A DNA stretch of 31,070 nt from Bacteroidota bacterium (GCA_028877005.1 JAGWPI010000395.1:1-31070); one strand, 5' to 3'. Shown: positions 1-7,845, counted from the stretch's first letter. The notes: generated from the letters alone by a model not told the origin. Numbers and translations: made by a program.

Positions 1-14
1 TTGATGTTTTTAAA

Positions 15-938
15 TTAAAAAAGCCAAGCTATGTGAATCATTAAACGATTATTGGCTTTTACAAAGCCATTGGCTAGATTTTGTGATAGCGGTGTTTGCC
101 AATTGGCCCCCACAGCCATTTTATTTAATGTAGATTCAATACCTATGGTACCCAGCAATAGTTTTCCGCCCGAAATATCAACTTGTAAAGACTGATCAGT
201 ATCTAATCCGGCATTTTCATATTGGCAACCTAAATTAGGCGCCAGCGTTAACTGATTAGCTATTCGAAACTTGTAGTAAACTTGTGCTGTGGTTGAAAAT
301 TTGTTACCATATTGATAATCATAATTATTTGTACCATTTATTTTATAATTAGCACTCACATTTATCCCTACATCTTGTATACGCATATCATACATGCCTG
401 CTAATAAAAAATCGGTACTACCTGTTCCTAATTGAAACAAGTTGGTACTTTGCATATTAGTGTTTTTATCTGCTGGGTTGTATTTACCGGTAGGTAGTTT
501 TATGCCTGCACCTACCCAAAGGTTTTGTATAATTAGTTTCTGGTGTAAGGTTTTTTTTTGATTTAATAATTCATAATAACCTGATAATGTAATATCTCCC
601 AATCCATTTTTTTGTAAGTTTTCAGCATTATTTATTCTGGTATTAAAACTATATGGTATGTTAGCTATTAAACGTAAGTGTGCAGACAAGTTCCAACCTC
701 CCCAAATTTCTGCTGTTGTGTACTGTTCAGTAGTGGTTAAATAGCTGGTAATTCCTCCTACACCAATATGTGTACGTAAGCTATTATTTCTATACCTTAT
801 GCCAAAAATATGTTTTTGAAAATCTGGCATAATACCTAAATAATTATTACCCACGCCACATCCGCAAATATCACAACCCTTTACTATTTGTGTGCTTACA
901 ATAAATACTATTGATATGCCTATTATAATTTTTTTCAT
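15..938 (-). CDS. outer-membrane beta-barrel protein with N-terminal CxxCxC (putative transporter)
   Basis: This 307-residue protein starts with a Sec signal peptide (about residues 1-20), directly followed by a C22-x2-C25-x-C27 motif in the sequence GCDICGCGVGNNYLG. The rest is rich in alternating, aromatic-ended strands (for example residues 46-56, 190-200 and the C-terminal strand ending WLF), the pattern of an outer-membrane barrel. I recall Bacteroidota proteins with the same CDICGC start, usually annotated only as 'transporter'; no function is established to my knowledge. It is last in a run with an MbnP-family lipoprotein and a di-haem peroxidase, 10 bases downstream of the latter, so a role in copper or other metal traffic across the outer membrane is a reasonable inference. 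The Cys motif would lie at or near the mature N-terminus, on the periplasmic side, and could bind a metal. Function unknown; the barrel call is fairly sure. Confidence 0.7.
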   Translation of the reverse strand: MKKIIIGISIVFIVSTQIVKGCDICGCGVGNNYLGIMPDFQKHIFGIRYRNNSLRTHIGVGGITSYLTTTEQYTTAEIWGGWNLSAHLRLIANIPYSFNTRINNAENLQKNGLGDITLSGYYELLNQKKTLHQKLIIQNLWVGAGIKLPTGKYNPADKNTNMQSTNLFQLGTGSTDFLLAGMYDMRIQDVGINVSANYKINGTNNYDYQYGNKFSTTAQVYYKFRIANQLTLAPNLGCQYENAGLDTDQSLQVDISGGKLLLGTIGIESTLNKMAVGANWQTPLSQNLANGFVKANNRLMIHIAWLF

Positions 939-948
939 TATTTTTTAT

Positions 949-1971
949 TTATTGCTCACTCAATAATTTATTTTCAATAAAAACTTTATCATTTAGGGTT
1001 TGCAGAAATGCGACTAATTGTTGTTTTTCGGAAGAAGACAAAGAAATACCTATGTGGCCATTTTTTCTTAAAGCAGTATCCAAATTAGGATTGTTCTGAA
1101 CTTCATGGTCATAAAAATCTAGCACTGCATCCAACGTTAAAAAACGACCATCGTGCATATAAGGTGCCGTGTATTGCAAATTGCGTAAAGTAGGTACTTT
1201 AAATTTGTATTTATCAGTTTCCTGCAATGTAATGTCGTATCTACCCATATCATTAATAAAATTGGGAGTTAGCCCATTATTTCTAAAAGTATAATCGGTA
1301 AACAGTGGTTCTTTATGGCAAACCGCACAATTGGCTTTAAATAGGGCATAGCCTGCATTTTCATTGGTATTAAATACTGCTTGCCCACGCATTACACTAT
1401 CGTATTTTGATTGGTCACTTACACACATTAACATGAATTGCGATAAGGCTTTTAATAATCGTGCTGTATTAATTTCTGAACTGCCGAATGCTTTTTGAAA
1501 AAGCGAAGGATATTCTTTCGATTGACGTAATGTAGTTAAAACATTATCCATTGTATTTCCCATTTCAATATGGTTGGTAATGGGTGCAATGGGCTGTAAA
1601 TCTAAGTTGGGAATACCACCATCCCACATAAATGAAGGGCTCCAAGCCAAGTTCATAATAGGCGGTGTATTTCTTACCCCTAAGCTGTCAAATATTCCGT
1701 GGCTTACACTATGCCCATGTTGTGTAAATGCCGATGTTTGTATGTGACAAAATCCGCAACTAATGGTGTTATTTGCAGAGAGTGAGGCATCATAAAATAA
1801 TTTTCTTCCTAATACAAAACCTGCCTCGGTTATAGGGTTTGTCTCAAAATGATATACAGGTGTTGGAAAAATATCCGGTTTGGTAAATCCGGCAAACACC
1901 TGTGTAATTTCTTTCTTGCAGGCAACAATACCTGCAAGAAAGAAAATGATTATTAATATTTTCAATTTCAT
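949..1971 (-). CDS. di-haem cytochrome c peroxidase family lipoprotein (MauG/MbnH/CcpA type)
   Basis: The 340-residue protein begins with a lipoprotein signal peptide whose acceptor is C18 (GIVAC-KK). Two haem-c motifs follow, C72-GF-C75-H76 and C215-AV-C218-H219, with the spacing of the two-domain bacterial peroxidases. The family block KVPTLRNLQYTAPYMHDGR lies near residues 258-276. Members either reduce peroxide or, like MauG and MbnH, use a high-valent di-haem state to oxidise a tryptophan or tyrosine in a partner protein. The gene lies 4 bases after an MbnP-family gene. MbnH is the di-haem partner that turns an MbnP tryptophan into kynurenine, so a modifying role fits better here than simple peroxide removal. 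That choice rests on context: I cannot assign the distal haem ligand that separates the two groups by eye. The lipid anchor would keep the enzyme close to its lipoprotein partner. Confidence 0.9.
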   Translation of the reverse strand: MKLKILIIIFFLAGIVACKKEITQVFAGFTKPDIFPTPVYHFETNPITEAGFVLGRKLFYDASLSANNTISCGFCHIQTSAFTQHGHSVSHGIFDSLGVRNTPPIMNLAWSPSFMWDGGIPNLDLQPIAPITNHIEMGNTMDNVLTTLRQSKEYPSLFQKAFGSSEINTARLLKALSQFMLMCVSDQSKYDSVMRGQAVFNTNENAGYALFKANCAVCHKEPLFTDYTFRNNGLTPNFINDMGRYDITLQETDKYKFKVPTLRNLQYTAPYMHDGRFLTLDAVLDFYDHEVQNNPNLDTALRKNGHIGISLSSSEKQQLVAFLQTLNDKVFIENKLLSEQ

Positions 1972-1975
1972 ACAA

Positions 1976-2770
1976 TTAATTTTCTGTATGGTTATGACTA
2001 AACATATTTACATAGTTGTTGGCAATTGTTGCACTAAACGGACTAACCATTACTACTGAATTTTTTGCAATACTTATATTCGTTGTTCCGTTAAACACCT
2101 TCATTATATCAACCAATAAATGAATATTAGCTGATTTTGTTGCTTTAATTTTCGCAGTACCTCTAGCCGTTAAATCGAGGGTAATAGTTTTTAAATTATT
2201 AATAGTTGGCGCAGTGTATCCACCAAATAACCCAATGTGGTATTGAAAAATATTGCCATTTTGGGTAGAAACAGGCGAGGTGCCTTCCATTTTAAAAAAT
2301 ATATAACCACTATTCCAGCTCCAATACATTCCTGCAGCCGTTCCTGCGGGATCTAAAACGCCGGTTCTTTTACTGATATCTACAGTATTGCGTAAACTAT
2401 CTACGCCCAGTACAAAGCTAAGTTTGCTATATTCTCCTTCCGGTACGCGTAATTTTGGGATGGTAGTATTTGGACTGCTTTCATCAATTAAAAAGTAGCA
2501 ACTATCCTGCGGTACAATGTATGTTGTACCATCTGTTTTGGTTAGTATAAAATTACTTACAAAGTATTTTAATAATGTAAGTTTAAATGTTTCACCACTG
2601 GCATTTGTGTAAACCCCAGTATTTAGTTGTAAATCTTGATTGCCAACTACATTATCAAACTCTACAGAAAGCTGTCCGGTTGCAGATGAGTTATATTCAG
2701 GCGTTATATCTTTTTTACATGATGTAAAAAAAATAACTAAAACTATAAGTGATAAAAATGTATATTTCAT
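1976..2770 (-). CDS. MbnP-family copper-binding lipoprotein
   Basis: I start this gene at the ATG at 2768-2770, giving 264 residues, because the open frame upstream to 2860 codes for 30 non-signal residues while MKYTFLSLIV begins a clean lipoprotein signal with acceptor C18 (FFTSC-KK). The body matches the MbnP family: an early beta block (residues 34-75), a PEGEYSKLSFVLGVD-type segment near 110-124, then GMYWSWNSGYIFFKMEG (148-163). The WSW at 150-152 corresponds to the WxW motif in which one tryptophan of methanotroph MbnP becomes kynurenine. Candidate metal-binding histidines are H178, H217, H259 and H261, the last two at the tail (MFSHNHTEN). It precedes the di-haem gene by 4 bases, the MbnP-MbnH arrangement. 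Family call is confident; the modification and copper binding in this protein are inferred. Confidence 0.85.
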   Translation of the reverse strand: MKYTFLSLIVLVIFFTSCKKDITPEYNSSATGQLSVEFDNVVGNQDLQLNTGVYTNASGETFKLTLLKYFVSNFILTKTDGTTYIVPQDSCYFLIDESSPNTTIPKLRVPEGEYSKLSFVLGVDSLRNTVDISKRTGVLDPAGTAAGMYWSWNSGYIFFKMEGTSPVSTQNGNIFQYHIGLFGGYTAPTINNLKTITLDLTARGTAKIKATKSANIHLLVDIMKVFNGTTNISIAKNSVVMVSPFSATIANNYVNMFSHNHTEN

Positions 2771-2973
2771 AAATATATTATAATATTTCAACAATATTTT
2801 TTTAATAGAACTATGTAATTTGTCAGTATATAATGGATGCCTATAGTTAGAATAGGTCAATAGGAATTTCCTTCCCTATTTGGATAGGCAAAACCCTTAT
2901 CATTTCACTATTTTATAAGTAAATAAAATAGCAAAACATTTAACTGTTCCTGCATTTTGCAAATAGGGAATAA
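2771..2973. promoter_or_regulatory. intergenic control region with inverted repeat and ATAGG cluster
   Basis: This gap separates the Cys-motif protein gene from the MbnP gene. It holds a perfect 11-bp inverted repeat: TTCCCTATTTG at 2872-2882 and CAAATAGGGAA at 2960-2970, 77 bases apart. The left arm lies in a smaller dyad, CCTAT-TTGG-ATAGG (2875-2888). More AATAGG or ATAGG copies on the plus strand fall near 2851-2866. The arrangement suggests a repeated operator controlling the metal group, with DNA looping or several bound dimers; a small folded element is an alternative. The protein that would bind is unknown. Confidence 0.45.
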
Positions 2974-3363
2974 TTAATCTGGAGGATGAAAAATAGCCAA
3001 TGCCATTTTGGTGGGAATGCTTATGGAAATAAAGCCCGCATATTGTTTTTGTATAGGGAATGTAATGGGCTTTATAGTGTAAAAATGATGACTATTGAAT
3101 AAAGAAACTTCATCTCTGTTTTCTAATTTCCTTTCAGGATTTTTTTGCTCACTTTTTTCTGCTTTGTTAAGTTGCTTCATCATTTGGCATTTGCCATTAC
3201 AATGAAGCATTGGCTTGTCTTTGTTCTCACAGTTAACAGCAAAACGGCTGGTATTAACATAATAATCGGCAATAATAAGTAATCTGCTGAAAGTTTGCAG
3301 CAGAAATGGAACTATAAAAAATACTGCGATTATTTGTTTCAAATTACATACAATTTCGTGCAA
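2974..3363 (-). CDS. small Cys-motif membrane-anchored protein, hypothetical
   Basis: The frame codes for up to 129 residues. Residues 8-32 form one hydrophobic segment (an uncleaved anchor or a signal), followed by C45-ENKDKPMLHC-NGKC (Cys at 45, 55 and 59) and a charged stretch. I recall small Bacteroidota proteins with the same CxNKxKPxLHCxGKC motif beside copper-related TonB receptors; the motif looks metal- or thiol-reactive but is not characterised to my knowledge. There is no ATG before the hydrophobic part. The start is TTG at 3361-3363 or, more likely, TTG at 3340-3342, because a TAACTTTG promoter element covers the first one. It lies about 200 bases upstream of the MbnP gene on the same strand, so it may share its control but probably has its own promoter. 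Confidence 0.6.
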   Translation of the reverse strand: MHEIVCNLKQIIAVFFIVPFLLQTFSRLLIIADYYVNTSRFAVNCENKDKPMLHCNGKCQMMKQLNKAEKSEQKNPERKLENRDEVSLFNSHHFYTIKPITFPIQKQYAGFISISIPTKMALAIFHPPD

Positions 3364-3368
3364 AGTTA
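3361..3368 (-). promoter_or_regulatory. Bacteroidota -7 promoter element TAACTTTG
   Basis: Read on the minus strand this is TAACTTTG, an exact match to the TAnnTTTG element of Bacteroidota primary-sigma promoters. I see no clear -33 TTTG. It overlaps the upstream TTG start candidate of the small Cys-motif gene. If it is used, transcription begins near 3354 and translation must start further in, at the TTG at 3340-3342. Confidence 0.4.
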
Positions 3369-3425
3369 TTGAAAGATTATTTTAAATCTATGATTCACAT
3401 CACAATTTTAATAGTATAAAGTTGA

Positions 3426-4973
3426 TTAACCGGCCCAACCTTCGCGGTCTAAACTACGGTATTGAATAGCTTCTGCCAAATGCTGCACTTCAATATCAGT
3501 GCTACTATCTAAATCGGCAATAGTTCTGGCAACTTTTAAAATTCTGTCATATGCTCTTGCAGATAGATTTAATTTTTCCATAGCTTTTTTTAATAATGCT
3601 TCTCCGGCAGTATTAATGGTACAAAATTCGCGCAAAGTTTTAGTACTTATTTGAGCATTGGCATAAATGCCTGGCATTGTTTTATATCGTTCTGCCTGTA
3701 TAGCTCTTGCGCTAATAACTCTTTGACGGATAGTGGCTGAATTTTCGGTACGTTGTAGATAATCGCTAAGTTCACTAAAAGCTACGGGTGTAACTTCAAC
3801 ATGTAAATCAATTCTGTCTAATAAAGGCCCGGAAACTTTATTCAGGTATTTTTGAACTGCACCGGAAGGGCAGGTACATTCTTTTTCAGGATGGTTATAA
3901 AAACCACAGGGGCATGGATTCATAGAGGCTATTAACATAAAGTTAGCCGGAAAATCAACCGCTAATCTGGCTCTGGAAATAGTTACTCGCCTTTCTTCCA
4001 TAGGTTGCCGCATTACTTCTAAAACAGTTCTTTTAAATTCGGGTAGTTCATCTAAAAATAACACACCATTATGTGCCAACGAAATTTCGCCGGGTTGTGG
4101 ATTTCCGCCGCCACCCACTAAAGCTGCATCACTTACTGTATGGTGTGGCGATCGGAATGGCCTTTTAGAAATGAGTGAGGCATTTTCGGGTAGTTTACCT
4201 GCCACACTATGTATTTTTGTGGTTTCTAATGCTTCTTGTAATGTTAATGGCGGTAAAATGGTGGGCAATCTTTTGGCTAGCATTGTTTTACCTGCACCAG
4301 GCGGGCCTATTAATATGGCATTATGACCGCCTGCGGCTGCAATTTCAAGTGCACGCTTAATATTTTCTTGTCCTTTTACATCACTAAAATCAACATCAAA
4401 TTCATATTGTGTGTTAAAAAATTCATCACGTGTATTAACTACCAACGGTTTTGCGTTGCTGTTATTTGAAAAAAAGTTAACTACTTCTGTAATGTGTTCT
4501 ACCCCATATACCGCTAGTTGGTTAACCATTGCAGCTTCTCTTGCATTGGCTTTGGGCACTATTAAACCTTTAAATCCATCTTTACGAGCTTGTATGGCAA
4601 TGGGTAAAGCTCCTTTTATGGGTTGTACAGTACCATCAAGGCTCAGTTCACCCATCATTACATAATCTTTTAAAGCATCTACATCGCTTAATTGGTTATG
4701 AGCTCCTAGAATACCAATAGCAATAGGTAAATCAAATGCTGCGCCGGTTTTCTTAATATCTGCAGGTGCCATATTAACCACTAAACGAGTGCGTGGCATT
4801 TTAAAATTATTGGTTTTAATTGCACTCTCAATTCGTTGCAAACTTTCTTTCACCGCATTATCGGGTAAGCCTACAATAAAGTATTTTATATCGCCACCAC
4901 TAATATTTACTTCAATTGTAATTGATATGGCATCCACACCATAAACAGCACTTCCATAGGTTTTTACTAGCAT
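3426..4973 (-). CDS. YifB/ComM family Mg-chelatase-like AAA+ ATPase
   Basis: This is a full-length 515-residue member. It has the N-terminal ChlI/Lon-S5-like domain (residues 1-170), a Walker A GPPGAGKT at 223-230, a Walker B LFLDE at 305-309, the SPHHTVSDAALVGGG loop around 275-290, and a four-Cys cluster between 353 and 368 (NPCPCGFYNH...CTC). LLDRIDL near 384-390 carries the arginine finger. In Proteobacteria the homologue ComM is a hexameric helicase that promotes branch migration of incoming single-stranded DNA in natural transformation; in Bacteroidota the role is not settled. It reads in the same direction as the MutS-like gene upstream, separated by 111 bases containing a hairpin, so it may be a separate unit. 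Family assignment is certain, cellular role less so. Confidence 0.93.
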   Translation of the reverse strand: MLVKTYGSAVYGVDAISITIEVNISGGDIKYFIVGLPDNAVKESLQRIESAIKTNNFKMPRTRLVVNMAPADIKKTGAAFDLPIAIGILGAHNQLSDVDALKDYVMMGELSLDGTVQPIKGALPIAIQARKDGFKGLIVPKANAREAAMVNQLAVYGVEHITEVVNFFSNNSNAKPLVVNTRDEFFNTQYEFDVDFSDVKGQENIKRALEIAAAGGHNAILIGPPGAGKTMLAKRLPTILPPLTLQEALETTKIHSVAGKLPENASLISKRPFRSPHHTVSDAALVGGGGNPQPGEISLAHNGVLFLDELPEFKRTVLEVMRQPMEERRVTISRARLAVDFPANFMLIASMNPCPCGFYNHPEKECTCPSGAVQKYLNKVSGPLLDRIDLHVEVTPVAFSELSDYLQRTENSATIRQRVISARAIQAERYKTMPGIYANAQISTKTLREFCTINTAGEALLKKAMEKLNLSARAYDRILKVARTIADLDSSTDIEVQHLAEAIQYRSLDREGWAG

Positions 4974-4997
4974 ATATAACAGGGTATGCGCTTATTT

Positions 4998-5021
4998 TGA
5001 GCATAACTTTTTTTATGCTCA
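4998..5021. repeat. 9-bp hairpin between the MutS-like and YifB genes
   Basis: TGAGCATAA (4998-5006) pairs perfectly with TTATGCTCA (5013-5021) around a 6-base loop. In the direction of transcription (minus) it lies after the MutS-like stop codon and 25 bases before the YifB start. No T-run follows on the minus strand, so it is not a standard intrinsic terminator. It may slow or end the upstream transcript, or serve as an operator for yifB. Confidence 0.5.
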
Positions 5022-5084
5022 TTAAAAAAAGCTGCTTTAATGTTAATTTTTCAACAACTAATTTAATGTAAAAATGTAAAAATG

Positions 5085-6398
5085 CTATAATTTATTCAGT
5101 AAATCTACCACACCTTCCTTGCGCATAATAATATAGCCAAGTCTGTCATTGCTAATACCATCTTTTAATTGGTAACTGAAAATGAGTTGATCGTTTTGTA
5201 ATCCGGTTTCAAAATATTTGAACTGAATATTTGAATGCATGTGTAGTTCTTGTCCAATTTCGTATAAGTGCGTAGATAAAATAAATAGGGCGTTGTGCAT
5301 TTTTCTTAATCCTTCAATTACACTAACACTACATTTTACGGCATCTTGCTGGTTGGTGCCCTTAAATAATTCATCTATTAATACCAACCATTTTTTTCCA
5401 TCACTAATTTTTTCAATGGTTTTTTTTATTCTATGTACTTCATTAAAAAAGTAACTTTCACCTTTTGCAATATTATCGGTTAAATTAATATTGCTGATTA
5501 AACCATCAAACAAGCTTAATTGTAATTGAGCTGCGGGTACCGACATGCCAATGTGTGCCAAATACACACAAACACCTACTGCTTTTATGAATGTGCTTTT
5601 ACCGCCCATATTTGCCCCGGTTAAAAATAAAAAATTTTGTTGCCGGTTTAAATCAATACAGTAAGGTACAGGTGTGGTTAATTGTAAGTGATATAAATCT
5701 ACTGCATGTATAAGTGGTTCTTCACTTTCAACAAAACTTGGAAAATGAAATTTGAATTTTTTTGTTGCAATAGCCAAACTTAAATAAGCATCTAATTGGT
5801 GGTAAATATTAATAAGTATTTCTGCATCTCTTTTAATATGATGCTGAATAAAATGGCCATAGGTTAGCACTTCTGAACGGCTAAGTGGGTTTTCTGCATT
5901 AAAATGCAGCATTTCCTGCACCATGGGTTTTGTAAGGAATAATTGAATAGTCTGCAGCCAGATGGCTGTAATTTTACTATTTCCTTCACCCAGTATCTGT
6001 TTAATTTTTTGTAAGCCTTGTAAAAAGCTAATGGTATGTTCAACAGAATATTTTATTAATGAATAATCACTTTTTTTAAATGTAGCATACATCCATGCGG
6101 AGAATGGATCGGGCCTGGGTTTAAAACTATCTACCGGTGTTTCAAAGAATTTTTCTAATACCATAATAGTACCATTGGTAATATTTGGTGGCCATTGTTG
6201 TTCAACCAATAGTAGCTGTTGAATGGTAATTTGTACATCTTGTATGGCCGGAATATTGTGTAAGGGTTGTTGTAAAATTTTTTTCAAGTATTGCCTGCCA
6301 CCATCAGTATGTGTAAAATTGAGGTATTGCCAAATAGCATTGCTATCAGTATTGCCAATAATTGATAAATCGTTTAACGTTATATCATCTACTATCAT
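5085..6398 (-). CDS. short MutS-like ATPase (core and ATPase domains only)
   Basis: The 437-residue protein carries the MutS core and ATPase parts without the mismatch-binding N-terminal domain. Residues 16-45 (NAIWQYLNFTHTDGGRQYLK) resemble the start of the MutS core. The Walker A GANMGGKST is at 261-269 and Walker B LVLIDELFKGT at about 338-348, with the ABC-type signature region between (NLTDNIAKGESYFFNEVHRI, 305-324). Canonical MutS is about 850 residues, so this is a separate subfamily common in Bacteroidota. Without the mismatch-reading domain it probably does not start mismatch repair; a role at branched DNA or in recombination is a guess. It begins 55 bases after the dihydroorotase stop, in the same direction, and could be co-transcribed with it. 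Confidence 0.85.
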   Translation of the reverse strand: MIVDDITLNDLSIIGNTDSNAIWQYLNFTHTDGGRQYLKKILQQPLHNIPAIQDVQITIQQLLLVEQQWPPNITNGTIMVLEKFFETPVDSFKPRPDPFSAWMYATFKKSDYSLIKYSVEHTISFLQGLQKIKQILGEGNSKITAIWLQTIQLFLTKPMVQEMLHFNAENPLSRSEVLTYGHFIQHHIKRDAEILINIYHQLDAYLSLAIATKKFKFHFPSFVESEEPLIHAVDLYHLQLTTPVPYCIDLNRQQNFLFLTGANMGGKSTFIKAVGVCVYLAHIGMSVPAAQLQLSLFDGLISNINLTDNIAKGESYFFNEVHRIKKTIEKISDGKKWLVLIDELFKGTNQQDAVKCSVSVIEGLRKMHNALFILSTHLYEIGQELHMHSNIQFKYFETGLQNDQLIFSYQLKDGISNDRLGYIIMRKEGVVDLLNKL

Positions 6399-6453
6399 AA
6401 TATTGGTTTCTTATGGTTCAATAATCAATTGGGTGGCTGTTTCTTTTTTTATG

Positions 6454-7830
6454 CTATCTGTTAAATTCCAGTCTCTTTCCTTTAACAGATGCATCTACCA
6501 CCCCATTTGCATAAGCCAAGTGCCCATTTACAAATGTTTTTTCAATTGTCATAGGAAAGGTTGTGCCTTCAAAAGGGCTCCAATTACATTTGTACAAAAT
6601 ATTTTCCGGTATAACGGTAGTAGTTTGCTGCTGATTTACCAATACAATATCTGCAAAATAGCCTTCTCTTAAGTAACCTCTGTCTTTTATTTGAAAACAA
6701 TCTGCTACTGCATGGCTCATTTTTTCTACCATTTTTTCAATACTTATACTTCCATTTTGTACATATTGTAACATTAGTAATAAGCTATGTTGAACCAGTG
6801 GTAAACCTGCATGGGCATGTAAATAATCCGGATTGTTGCACACCAATTTTCCGTTTATATCTCTAACAAAGCCTTTTTCTGCTAATGTATGGGGTGCATG
6901 GTCAGTGGCAATAACATCGAGGCGGTTATCTAATAATGCTTCCCATAGTGCTTGTTTGTTGTTGGGTGCTTTAATTGCCGGATTGCATTTAATTAAATTT
7001 CCTAAACGGTCATAATCATTGGCAGTAAAGTGTAAGTGATGTACACAAACCTCGGCTGTAATGTTTTTATCTTTTAATGGAATTAAATTAGTGAATAATT
7101 GTAATTCTTTTGCAGTAGTAATATGTAATATGTGTAACCGGCTGCCATGTTTTTGTGCATATTGAATGGCTTTCCATGATGATTCAAAACATACTTCATC
7201 GTTTCGTATAATGGGATGATCGGCCGCTGTTAATGTTTTTTGTTGTTGTAAAGCTTTTAAGTTGGCCTGAATCATTTTTTCTTCTTCGCAATGGGTAGCA
7301 ATGAGCACTTCACAACCACCAAAAATTTTTTCTAATGCCAATGGGTTATCTACTAATAAATTACCGGTAGATGAACCCATAAATATTTTAATACCACATA
7401 TATTTTTTTTCTTTTCATTGGTTTTCATTACCTCATCATAATTGTCATTTGAGGTACCCATGAAGAAGGAATAATTGGCTATTGCTTGTTGTTGGGCTAT
7501 TTGGTATTTTTCTTCTAATAAAGCTTGGGTTAATGCAGGTGGGTTGGTGTTAGGCATTTCCATGAAACTGGTAATACCGCCTGCTACAGCCGCCTTAGAT
7601 TCTGAAGCTAAATTGCCTTTATGTGTTAAACCGGGTTCTCTAAAATGCACCTGATCATCAATACATCCCGGTAAAACAAAGTTGCCTTCGGCATTTATTT
7701 CCTTTACCGCTAACTTGGTATTAATTTGGGGCGCTATTTTTTCAATTCTGCCATCTTTTAATAATAAATCGGCATAATATTTTCTGCCTTCATTAATAAT
7801 ATAGCCGTTTTTAATAAGGTATGTGTTCAT
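6454..7830 (-). CDS. pyrC: dihydroorotase (class I amidohydrolase), QxH variant
   Basis: Dihydroorotase closes N-carbamoyl-aspartate to dihydroorotate in pyrimidine synthesis. The 458-residue protein has the amidohydrolase barrel with the substrate-binding REPG arginine (R64), the carboxylated lysine K148 (KIFMGSS), metal histidines H180 (THCEEE) and H236 (HILHIT), and the catalytic aspartate D310 (ATDHAPH). The usual DxHxH is here D58-D-Q60-V-H62: the first metal histidine is glutamine. I recall the same DDQVHFREPG in other Bacteroidota dihydroorotases, including the Porphyromonas protein of known structure, so it is a lineage feature, not a mutation. The start ATG (7828-7830) lies 37 bases from the divergent gene at 7868. 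Allantoinase or hydantoinase are less likely, given the close match to the Bacteroidota PyrC group. Confidence 0.88.
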   Translation of the reverse strand: MNTYLIKNGYIINEGRKYYADLLLKDGRIEKIAPQINTKLAVKEINAEGNFVLPGCIDDQVHFREPGLTHKGNLASESKAAVAGGITSFMEMPNTNPPALTQALLEEKYQIAQQQAIANYSFFMGTSNDNYDEVMKTNEKKKNICGIKIFMGSSTGNLLVDNPLALEKIFGGCEVLIATHCEEEKMIQANLKALQQQKTLTAADHPIIRNDEVCFESSWKAIQYAQKHGSRLHILHITTAKELQLFTNLIPLKDKNITAEVCVHHLHFTANDYDRLGNLIKCNPAIKAPNNKQALWEALLDNRLDVIATDHAPHTLAEKGFVRDINGKLVCNNPDYLHAHAGLPLVQHSLLLMLQYVQNGSISIEKMVEKMSHAVADCFQIKDRGYLREGYFADIVLVNQQQTTTVIPENILYKCNWSPFEGTTFPMTIEKTFVNGHLAYANGVVDASVKGKRLEFNR

Positions 7831-7837
7831 GTTCCAT

Positions 7838-7845
7838 TATTTTTG
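7838..7845 (+). promoter_or_regulatory. -7 promoter element TATTTTTG
   Basis: TATTTTTG matches TAnnTTTG exactly and lies 22 bases before the ATG at 7868, which would give a short leader. No clear -33 TTTG is seen. It sits in the 37-base gap between two divergent genes, so the dihydroorotase promoter must overlap it or lie inside the neighbouring coding region. Confidence 0.4.

Noticed and set aside
4998..5021. Hairpin as intrinsic terminator of the MutS-like gene
   Set aside because: No T-run follows it in the direction of transcription, so only a structured element is claimed.
6223..6672. 149-residue plus-strand frame across the end of the dihydroorotase and start of the MutS-like gene
   Set aside because: It overlaps two well-supported genes on the other strand, is Cys/Ile-rich without any motif, and is explained as their shadow.
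6454..7830. Allantoinase or hydantoinase instead of dihydroorotase
   Set aside because: The REPG, KIFMGSSTGN and ATDHAPH blocks and overall match to Bacteroidota PyrC outweigh the altered HxH.
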